A stretch of 5,075 nt of DNA from Bacillota bacterium (GTDB taxonomy: Bacteria > Bacillota > Clostridia > Saccharofermentanales > UBA5734). Below the pieces are notes generated by a model. The model saw only the letters and a list, made by a program, of their open reading frames with translations, was not told where the DNA came from and searched no databases. A program made the position numbers and the translations under genes. Every line of letters begins with the position of its first letter. Position 1 is the first letter of the stretch. Shown in pieces: positions 1 through 5,075 of the stretch. The stretch spans positions 1-5,075 of the forward strand of contig JAEXPB010000333.1 of the NCBI GenBank assembly GCA_023438965.1. The letters are read 5' to 3'.

Positions 1-1
1 A

Positions 2-1282
2 TCCAAGGGACCGATCCTCTGCCTGGTCGGCCCTCCCGGCGTTGGTAAAACCTCGATTGCCCGATCTGTCGCCGAGGCGTTGGGCCGCAAATATGTCCGG
101 ATGTCCCTGGGCGGCGTGCGTGATGAGGCGGAAATCCGCGGTCACCGCCGGACTTATGTCGGCGCCATGCCCGGGCGGATTATCAACGCCATCCGCCAGG
201 TCGGCCGGGACAACCCGTTGATCCTGCTGGACGAGATCGACAAGCTCGGCAATGATTTCCGCGGCGATCCATCCTCCGCTTTGCTCGAAGTTCTGGATCC
301 GGAGCAGAACAACAGCTTCCGCGACCATTACCTGGAAATCCCCTACGACCTGTCCCGGGTCCTGTTCATAACGACCGCCAATACGACCGAGACCATCCCC
401 CAGGCCTTGCAGGACCGGATGGAGATTGTGCATCTTTCCGGATATACCGTGGAGGAGAAGCTGGAGATAGCCATCCGGCATCTGCTGCCACATCAGTTAA
501 AACAAAATGCGCTGAAGAAGGCGCAGCTATCGGTCGACCGGGACGCCATGCGCGGATTGATCAGCTGGTATACCCGCGAAGCCGGTGTCCGGCAGCTGGA
601 AAGGGAATTGGCGCATCTGTGCCGCCGGGCGGCGATCCTGATCACCGAGAAGCAGCAGAAGAAAGTCAAAGTGGCGGCCGATAATCTTGAAGAGCTGTTG
701 GGCAAGAAAAAATTCCGGTATGAGAAAGCGCAGGAACTCGACCAGGTCGGCGTGGCGACTGGATTGGCCTGGACATATGCCGGCGGCGATACACTGCTGA
801 TCGAGGTTAATGTTATGCCGGGCACCGGCAAGCTGGAGCTGACCGGCCAACTCGGCGATGTCATGAAAGAATCCGCGCGGGCAGCCGTGACCTACATTCG
901 CGCCAAAGCCGCCGAATTGGGCATCGACGGGCAGTTTGCCGCCAACAAGGACATCCATATCCATATCCCGGAAGGCGCCACCCCTAAAGACGGCCCCTCC
1001 GCCGGCATTACTCTCGCCACAGCCCTGGCTTCGGCCTTGACCGGCCGGCCGGTGCGCCACAATGTCGCCATGACCGGAGAAATAACCTTGCGCGGAAGGG
1101 TTCTACCGATTGGCGGACTGAAGGAAAAAGTGATTGCCGCCCATCGTGCCGGCATTGATACAGTGCTGGCGCCGGAAGAAAACCGCCGGGACAGCGAAGA
1201 AATCCCGCCGACCGTGCTCAGCCAGATCAAGCTGGTCTATGTCACGGAAATGCGGGATGTCTTCAAGAATGCGCTGGTATAA
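2..1282 (+). CDS. lon: ATP-dependent Lon protease (LonA), C-terminal part, 5' end outside the window
   Basis: Lon is a cytosolic homo-hexameric AAA+ serine protease that unfolds and degrades misfolded and regulatory proteins. The frame is open from base 2, giving 426 residues before the TAA stop at 1280-1282. Visible in order are Walker A GPPGVGKT (fragment residues 10-17, bases 29-52), Walker B LLDE (residues 75-78), a sensor-1 Asn near residue 127, a probable arginine finger in QDRME (about 139), and a sensor-2 Arg in [10 protein letters not shown] (about 197). The protease domain runs from about residue 250. Its catalytic Ser lies in PKDGPSAGI (residue 333, codon 998-1000) and its catalytic Lys in GGLKEK (residue 376, codon 1127-1129). 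The Ser-Lys spacing of 43 matches E. coli S679/K722, so about 346 N-terminal residues should be missing to the left. A TTG at 80 is not the start, because the frame and Walker A continue upstream of it. The PKDGPSAG active site indicates LonA rather than LonB. No defect is seen in the visible part. Confidence 0.97.
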   Translation, partial: SKGPILCLVGPPGVGKTSIARSVAEALGRKYVRMSLGGVRDEAEIRGHRRTYVGAMPGRIINAIRQVGRDNPLILLDEIDKLGNDFRGDPSSALLEVLDPEQNNSFRDHYLEIPYDLSRVLFITTANTTETIPQALQDRMEIVHLSGYTVEEKLEIAIRHLLPHQLKQNALKKAQLSVDRDAMRGLISWYTREAGVRQLERELAHLCRRAAILITEKQQKKVKVAADNLEELLGKKKFRYEKAQELDQVGVATGLAWTYAGGDTLLIEVNVMPGTGKLELTGQLGDVMKESARAAVTYIRAKAAELGIDGQFAANKDIHIHIPEGATPKDGPSAGITLATALASALTGRPVRHNVAMTGEITLRGRVLPIGGLKEKVIAAHRAGIDTVLAPEENRRDSEEIPPTVLSQIKLVYVTEMRDVFKNALV

Positions 1283-1338
1283 AGGCTGAACGCCATCTTG
1301 AAGCCAGCTTGACAATCAGGAGTCCGGCCGTTCAGACC
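1277..1338 (-). terminator. Possible minus-strand terminator of the pot operon (alternative fold)
   Basis: Read on the minus strand, the segment at 1338-1326 (GGTCTGAACGGCC) can pair with 1294-1284 (GGCGTTCAGCC). This gives 11 base pairs with two single-base bulges and an uninterrupted 7-bp core. The 3' arm is followed directly by TTTATAC, a short T-rich tail that overlaps the lon stop codon. The loop of about 31 bases is long for an intrinsic terminator, and the T-run is short. The call therefore rests on complementarity and position downstream of potD, and is tentative. Confidence 0.35.
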
Positions 1339-1352
1339 GGGCTCCTTTCTTC
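1318..1352 (+). terminator. Rho-independent terminator of lon
   Basis: A 10-bp stem has its left arm at 1318-1327 (AGGAGTCCGG), a 9-base loop at 1328-1336 and its right arm at 1337-1346 (CCGGGCTCCT). It is followed by the T-rich run TTCTTC. It begins 35 bases after the lon stop. One pair is a U-G wobble on the plus strand. On the minus strand the same position becomes a C-A mismatch with no T-run after it, so the hairpin is directional and serves lon rather than the opposing operon. Confidence 0.8.
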
Positions 1353-1355
1353 AAA

Positions 1356-2504
1356 TCAATTGGCCAGGATCGCTTGCCAGATCTTGTCGTAGGTCGTGTT
1401 GATCTCGTCGCTGGAATAGTAGATTTCCAGCGTCTTCATCGTCTTTTCGTCCGGGTAGTAGCTCTTGTTGCCGGTTATTTCCGCCGGCAGGCTCTGGATG
1501 ACCTGTGAATGCGGTGAGGAATAACCGACATAGACGGCATTCATCAGCGCAATTTCCGGATCATACATGAAATTGATAAAAGCGAGGGCTCCTTCCGGGT
1601 TTTTCGCATTTTTCGGGATGCACATCATGTCGACCGAAAGGTTGGAACCTTCAGGCAGCGCGTACTGCAGCGTTTCCGGATCCTGGCCGTCTTCCTCCAG
1701 ACGCTGCTGGCAGACGGCATGATCGCCGGACCAGACAACGCCGGCCAGCAACTCGCCGCTGACGAATTTATCCTTTAGCTCATCGATGCCGACCAGCGGC
1801 TTGACATTTTTCCGCTGGTCGATCAGCAGCTTTTTGGCGGCCTCCAGTTCAGCGGCATTAGTGGTATTCAGGCTGTAGCCGAGGTAATTGAGCGCGACGC
1901 CGATCGACTCGCGCATGCTGTTGTACATGCCGATCTTGCCTTGCAGACTGCTGTCGAACAGGACCTTCCAGACCTTTTTCGGATCGGTGGCGGTGATCTT
2001 GCCCAGCTTGTCCTGATTGTAAATCAGGCCGACCGTGCAGTACATGTAGGGAACGGCGTATTCGGCGACTTTGGCGCTGATGGTCTTATCAGCGTCGTAC
2101 TGCAGGGCGGACAGCTTCGGATCGAGATATTTGGCCACGTTCGGCAGCTTGGTCTTGTCCAGCGGCAGGAGCTTGTCCTCGGTGATCAGCCGGACGACCA
2201 TGTAATCGGACGGAACGATGACGTCATAGGACTCCTTGTCGAGTTTGGGATACATCTTTTCATTATCATCGAATGTCGTATAGGTAACGTCGTACTGCGG
2301 GTAGGCTTTCTCAAAGGCCGCCACCACATCCTTGACTTTGTATTCCTTGCCAAACAGTGTGTAGGTGTCATCGGTGTCCGAAATATACTCGCCCCAATTG
2401 TAAATGACCAGGGGCTTCTTGGCGCTGCCGCCCTGGCAGCCGGGCAGGATCAGGACAGCGAGCAGGATCGAGGTCAGGATCATCGACAGGATTCTTCTTT
2501 TCAC
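1356..2504 (-). CDS. potD: PotD-like spermidine/putrescine-binding lipoprotein of an ABC importer
   Basis: This is the extracytoplasmic polyamine receptor that delivers substrate to the PotB/PotC channel. It has 382 residues, against about 348 in E. coli PotD. The start is GTG at 2504-2502, chosen because GGAGGA lies 8 bases upstream and because it keeps the basic KRR of the signal peptide. An in-frame ATG at codon 8 would lose both. The signal peptide ends in a lipobox, L-P-G-C, with the lipidated Cys at residue 23 (codon 2438-2436). Mature landmarks are NWGEY (36-40), VPSDY (97-101), SMRES (196-200), VVWSGD (256-261), VDMMCIPKNAKNPEGAL (291-307) and VGYSSP (326-331). Aligned by eye to E. 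coli PotD, the ligand-contact W34, Y37, S83, Y85, E171, W229, D257 and Y293 appear kept. D168 and W255 appear replaced by Ser (196 and 290). About 16 extra residues follow WGEYIS. The GTG overlaps the potC TGA by 4 bases, and this is the last gene of the operon. Polyamine class is well supported; spermidine versus putrescine cannot be decided. Confidence 0.92.
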   Translation of the reverse strand: MKRRILSMILTSILLAVLILPGCQGGSAKKPLVIYNWGEYISDTDDTYTLFGKEYKVKDVVAAFEKAYPQYDVTYTTFDDNEKMYPKLDKESYDVIVPSDYMVVRLITEDKLLPLDKTKLPNVAKYLDPKLSALQYDADKTISAKVAEYAVPYMYCTVGLIYNQDKLGKITATDPKKVWKVLFDSSLQGKIGMYNSMRESIGVALNYLGYSLNTTNAAELEAAKKLLIDQRKNVKPLVGIDELKDKFVSGELLAGVVWSGDHAVCQQRLEEDGQDPETLQYALPEGSNLSVDMMCIPKNAKNPEGALAFINFMYDPEIALMNAVYVGYSSPHSQVIQSLPAEITGNKSYYPDEKTMKTLEIYYSSDEINTTYDKIWQAILAN

Positions 2505-3304
2505 GATTGCATTCCTCCGTTTTTGGTTTTGTTTTTCTGATCGCGGCTGCCGCGGCTGTTGACCAGCAGCAGCAAGGACAGGACAGCGACAAACAACAGG
2601 GTGGACAGGGCGTTGATCTGAGGGTTGACGCTCTTGCGCGCCATCGAATAGATCGTGATGGCGAGGGTGGTGATCTGGTTGCCGGCGGTAAAGTAGCTGA
2701 TGACGAAATCATCGATCGATAAGGTGAAAGTCAGCAGCAGGGCAGTGACGATTCCGGGCATGATCTCCGGCAGGATAACCCGCACGATGGCTTGGCGCGG
2801 CTTGCAGCCAAGGTCAAGGGCCGCTTCGTAGAGATTGCGGTCCAGTTGCTTGAGCTTGGGTGAGATAGAGAGGATGGCATAGGGAATATTGAATGCAATA
2901 TGGGCCAGCAGGAGAGTCAGGAAACCCGTCTGCATGCCGATGAAGAAAAACAGCAGCATCAAAGCGATGCCGGTGACCAGGTCCGGTGTGATATTCGGGA
3001 TATAGGTGATGTTCATAATCAGGCTGCGCCAGCGCCGGCGCATCGCATTGAGACCAAGGCAGGTCAGTGTGGCGATGAAGGTGGCGGCCACTGCCGAGAT
3101 CAGGGCGACGATCAGGGTGATTTTCAAGGCGTTCAGGATCTCATCGTTCTGCAGCAGCTTGCGGTACCAGTCCAGCGTGAAACCGCCCCAGACCGCCCGC
3201 GACTTGGCTTTATTAAAGGAGAAGACAATCAGCACGACCACCGGCGCATACAGGAAAATGAAAACCAGCGCCATATAGATTTTGCTGCCCAGGCGACGCA
3301 TCAT
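2501..3304 (-). CDS. potC: PotC, polyamine ABC transporter permease
   Basis: One of the two inner-membrane permease subunits of the polyamine importer, pairing with PotB and docking onto PotA. It has 267 residues, close to the usual PotC length. An N-terminal membrane segment covers about residues 10-30. Further hydrophobic segments lie near 60-85, 105-123, 125-148, 183-207 and 233-249. The cytoplasmic coupling (EAA) motif is at 160-180, EAALDLGCKPRQA followed by ILPEIMPG, with the conserved Gly. DDFVISYF (199-206) and the TLAITIYSM region (213-221) are typical of PotC. The polar C-terminal tail (250-267) is rich in Arg, Lys and Asn. Two adjacent ATG codons open the gene. The first, at 3304-3302, is preferred because GGAGGT lies 8 bases upstream and it forms a 4-base ATGA overlap with potB. 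The 3' end overlaps the potD start by 4 bases. Confidence 0.94.
   Translation of the reverse strand: MMRRLGSKIYMALVFIFLYAPVVVLIVFSFNKAKSRAVWGGFTLDWYRKLLQNDEILNALKITLIVALISAVAATFIATLTCLGLNAMRRRWRSLIMNITYIPNITPDLVTGIALMLLFFFIGMQTGFLTLLLAHIAFNIPYAILSISPKLKQLDRNLYEAALDLGCKPRQAIVRVILPEIMPGIVTALLLTFTLSIDDFVISYFTAGNQITTLAITIYSMARKSVNPQINALSTLLFVAVLSLLLLVNSRGSRDQKNKTKNGGMQS
2513..2518 (-). promoter_or_regulatory. Ribosome binding site of potD
   Basis: GGAGGA on the minus strand lies within the 3' end of potC, 8 bases before the GTG start of potD. It decides the GTG start over the in-frame ATG seven codons downstream. An ATG immediately after the GGAGG is in the potC frame and codes for the Met in its C-terminal GGMQS. 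Confidence 0.8.
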
Positions 3305-4206
3305 ATGATGATACCTCCGTTGCCGGTTTCCTGATCATAGCGCGTCAGCACCCGCATGCTGGCCAGGACAAAGATCATCAGCAGGATCGAGAGGGCGGAG
3401 CCGGTGGTCAGGTCACGGGAAATCATGAATTGACGCTCGATGGCATTGCCGATCAGCAGGTAACGGCCGCCGCCGAGGAGGTCGGGGATCAGGAACGTGG
3501 TCATCGCCGGCATGAAAACCATGTTGACGCCGGACAGGATGCCGGGCAGGCTGAGCGGGAAGACGACGCGCCAGAAAGTCTGAATCCGGTTGGCGCCCAG
3601 GTCCTCGGCCGCTTCGATCAGACTCTGGCTGATCTTGACCAGAACGGCATGGATCGGCAGAACCATGAACGGCAGGTAATTATAAACCATGCCCAGGCCG
3701 ATGCCGAAGTCATTGTAGAGGAATTGCACGGGACCGGCGCCGAGGGCGGCGAGCAGGGAATTGATGATGCCCTTCGGTTCGAGCAGGGCCAGCCAGGCAT
3801 AAGTCCGCAGCAGGGCGTTCATCCACATCGGCATGACGAAAAGGAACAGCAGGAAGTTGCTGCCGCCGCGCCGGCGGATCGAACGCCGGGCCAGGAAATA
3901 GGCCGCCGGATAGCCGACGACCAGGCAGATCAGGGTGCTGACCAGCGCAATCTCCAGCGATTTCAGGAAGACGCTGACATAGATCGGCACCTGCCAGTCC
4001 AGGCCAAGCCAGGGGACCAGGCCAAAGAGACTCAGAGCGACGGTGTTTTCAGTGGAAAAAACATTGGCGAAGCCCTGCAGTGTCCAGTAGAGCCGGCCGG
4101 ACGCATCGTAAGCGGTAACCGCGTAAAAAGCGACCAGCAACAGCGGCGCCAGCGTAAAGACGACCATCCACAGGATATAGGGATAGGCGAGCCGCTTCAT
4201 GTGCAT
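3301..4206 (-). CDS. potB: PotB, polyamine ABC transporter permease
   Basis: The second permease subunit of the polyamine importer. It has 301 residues, against about 275-285 for typical PotB. The first membrane segment spans about residues 8-32. It is followed by an unusually long external stretch (about 33-78, including STENTVALSLFGLVPWLGLD). Further hydrophobic segments lie near 80-106, 117-142, 168-192, 219-242 and 268-287. The EAA coupling motif is at 198-221 (EAAEDLGANRIQTFWRVVFP then LSLPG). DLLGGGRYLLIGNAIERQF (242-260) matches the PotB-type DLMGGAKNLLIGNVI region and separates it from PotC. The start ATG at 4206 shares one base with the potA TAA (TAATG), and GGGGGAGG lies 10 bases upstream. 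A second ATG two codons later is less favoured because its spacing would be 16. The stop overlaps the potC start by 4 bases. Confidence 0.94.
   Translation of the reverse strand: MHMKRLAYPYILWMVVFTLAPLLLVAFYAVTAYDASGRLYWTLQGFANVFSTENTVALSLFGLVPWLGLDWQVPIYVSVFLKSLEIALVSTLICLVVGYPAAYFLARRSIRRRGGSNFLLFLFVMPMWMNALLRTYAWLALLEPKGIINSLLAALGAGPVQFLYNDFGIGLGMVYNYLPFMVLPIHAVLVKISQSLIEAAEDLGANRIQTFWRVVFPLSLPGILSGVNMVFMPAMTTFLIPDLLGGGRYLLIGNAIERQFMISRDLTTGSALSILLMIFVLASMRVLTRYDQETGNGGIII
3313..3318 (-). promoter_or_regulatory. Ribosome binding site of potC
   Basis: GGAGGT on the minus strand lies within the 3' end of potB, 8 bases before the first ATG of potC. It selects the first of two consecutive ATG codons and fits translational coupling across the ATGA overlap. 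Confidence 0.8.
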
Positions 4207-5075
4207 TACCAGTTGGCCTCCCCCGGGTTATCCGGCCGGGCAGGTTCTGATTCGCCATCAGGCAGCCGACGGTCCGGCGAATATATCGACTTGCGCATGA
4301 CATGGATTTCGTCCGGATCGAAGTACAGACCGACATAGGAGCCCTTGGCGACCTGGTCCGTACTCTGCACCATCCATTCGAAGCCGTCGGCCTCGATCAG
4401 CATTTCATAATGGACGCCCTTGAAAACCACCGAAGTGACCGTGCCATTGACGGTTTGGTCAGTCGGAGCGACAATCTGGACATCCTCCGGCCGGATGACG
4501 ACATCGACAGCTTCCTCTTCGAAGCGCTTGTCGACGCAGGCGAAGGTCCGACCGGCGAAGCTGACCGCCAGGTCGCGGACCATCAGGCCGGGCAGGATGT
4601 TGCTCTCGCCGATGAAGTCGGCGACAAAGGCGTTCTTCGGCTCATTGTAAATGTCGGTCGGCCGGCCGATCTGCTGGATGACGCCTTCTTTCATTACAAT
4701 GATCGTGTCGGACATGGTCAGGGCTTCCTCTTGATCGTGTGTGACGTAAACGAAGGTAATGCCCAGACTGCGCTGCATGCTCTTCAGTTCGATCTGCATT
4801 TCCTTGCGCATCTTGAGGTCCAAGGCGCCCAGCGGCTCGTCCAGCAGCAGAACCTGCGGCTTGTTGACGATTGCCCGGGCGATGGCCACCCGCTGCATCT
4901 GGCCGCCGGACAACTGATCCACCCAACGGCTGCCGTAGCCGTCCAGATCGACCGTATGCAGCGCCTGCTCGATGCGGGCTTTGATCTCGGCCTTGGGCAA
5001 TTTCTGGATCGACGGACCGAAGGCGACATTGTCGTAGACATTCAGATGCGGGAAAAGGGCGTAACGTTGAAAAAC
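4206..5075 (-). CDS. potA: PotA, polyamine ABC transporter ATP-binding protein (N-terminus outside the window)
   Basis: The cytoplasmic ATPase that powers polyamine import through PotB/PotC. The frame is open to the right edge, giving 289 visible C-terminal residues; Walker A and the true start lie beyond 5075. The fragment opens in the Q-loop ([16 protein letters not shown]). It then shows the ABC signature [14 protein letters not shown] (from residue 55, about 4913), Walker B LLLDEP (76-81, 4850-4833), the D-loop GALD, and the switch His in VTHDQEEAL (residue 113). [22 protein letters not shown] (about 142-163) leads into a C-terminal TOBE-type regulatory domain, which ends with [13 protein letters not shown] and a Pro/Asp/Glu-rich tail. 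This CysA/MalK/PotA-type architecture is shared with other importers. The polyamine assignment rests on the potBCD genes that follow. An internal TTG at 5000 is not the start, because the conserved Q-loop precedes it. The TAA overlaps the potB ATG by one base. Confidence 0.93.
   Translation of the reverse strand, partial: VFQRYALFPHLNVYDNVAFGPSIQKLPKAEIKARIEQALHTVDLDGYGSRWVDQLSGGQMQRVAIARAIVNKPQVLLLDEPLGALDLKMRKEMQIELKSMQRSLGITFVYVTHDQEEALTMSDTIIVMKEGVIQQIGRPTDIYNEPKNAFVADFIGESNILPGLMVRDLAVSFAGRTFACVDKRFEEEAVDVVIRPEDVQIVAPTDQTVNGTVTSVVFKGVHYEMLIEADGFEWMVQSTDQVAKGSYVGLYFDPDEIHVMRKSIYSPDRRLPDGESEPARPDNPGEANW
4217..4224 (-). promoter_or_regulatory. Ribosome binding site of potB
   Basis: GGGGGAGG on the minus strand lies inside the last codons of potA, 10 bases before the potB ATG at 4206. 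The spacing favours the first of two near-adjacent ATG codons. Confidence 0.7.

Noticed and set aside
527..1060. Minus-strand open frame of 177 codons inside lon
   Set aside because: Antisense to the conserved AAA+/protease region of Lon; a compositional shadow with no family features.
80..1282. A short Lon starting at the TTG at base 80
   Set aside because: The same frame continues to the window edge and encodes Walker A just upstream (29-52), so the gene is cut by the window rather than truncated.
1301..1310. AAGCCAGCTT near-palindrome between the convergent genes
   Set aside because: It allows only 4 base pairs around a 2-base loop, which is too small for a meaningful hairpin or operator call.
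1941..2540. Plus-strand open frame of 199 codons opposite potD
   Set aside because: Antisense to PotD, which has a signal peptide and family motifs. The antisense product shows no recognisable motif and no convincing independent gene structure.
3430..4338. Plus-strand open frame of 302 codons opposite potB
   Set aside because: It lies antisense to a clear PotB gene. Its translation is Gln/Asp/Glu/Arg-rich without recognisable domains, as expected for a mirror frame of GC-rich coding DNA.
4206..5000. A shortened PotA starting at the TTG at 5000
   Set aside because: The conserved Q-loop sequence continues in frame to 5075, so the true start lies outside the window.
1..5075. Search for tRNA, rRNA, CRISPR arrays, insertion sequences, riboswitches and long repeats
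   Set aside because: Apart from the 73-base intergenic region the window is fully occupied by conserved coding sequence. No repeat array, terminal inverted repeat or structured RNA stood out by eye.

Overview
The window holds two convergent transcription units separated by a 73-base intergenic stretch. Both are ordinary housekeeping functions, and I see no undescribed multi-gene system here. GC content looks moderately high. All three visible minus-strand starts have strong GGAGG-type ribosome binding sites, and the solute-binding protein is a lipoprotein with a Firmicutes/Clostridia-style N-terminus (Y-N-W-G-E-Y-I-S). Together these suggest a GC-rich anaerobic Firmicutes-like bacterium. That is an inference from style, not a firm assignment.

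Left part (plus strand, window start to 1282): the C-terminal 426 residues of an ATP-dependent Lon (LonA) protease. The gene enters from outside the left edge. The visible part starts just before Walker A and covers the whole AAA+ module and the Ser-Lys protease domain. About 346 residues (the N-terminal substrate-binding domain) should lie upstream of the window.

Middle (1283-1355): the shared 3' intergenic region. It holds a clear rho-independent terminator for lon on the plus strand. An overlapping alternative fold may terminate the opposing operon on the minus strand.

Right part (minus strand, 5075 down to 1356): a polyamine ABC importer operon transcribed in the order potA (ATPase, cut by the right edge), potB and potC (permeases), potD (substrate-binding lipoprotein). 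The genes overlap by 1, 4 and 4 bases, so they are almost certainly co-transcribed and translationally coupled. PotD captures spermidine or putrescine outside the membrane, PotB and PotC form the channel, and PotA supplies ATP hydrolysis. The operon promoter, the start of potA and any regulator lie beyond the right edge.

The points most worth a second look are substitutions at expected polyamine-contact positions in PotD, insertions in PotD and in the first external loop of PotB relative to the E. coli proteins, and mutually exclusive RNA folds between the convergent genes. Comparisons with E. coli proteins are from memory of those sequences, not from a computed alignment.
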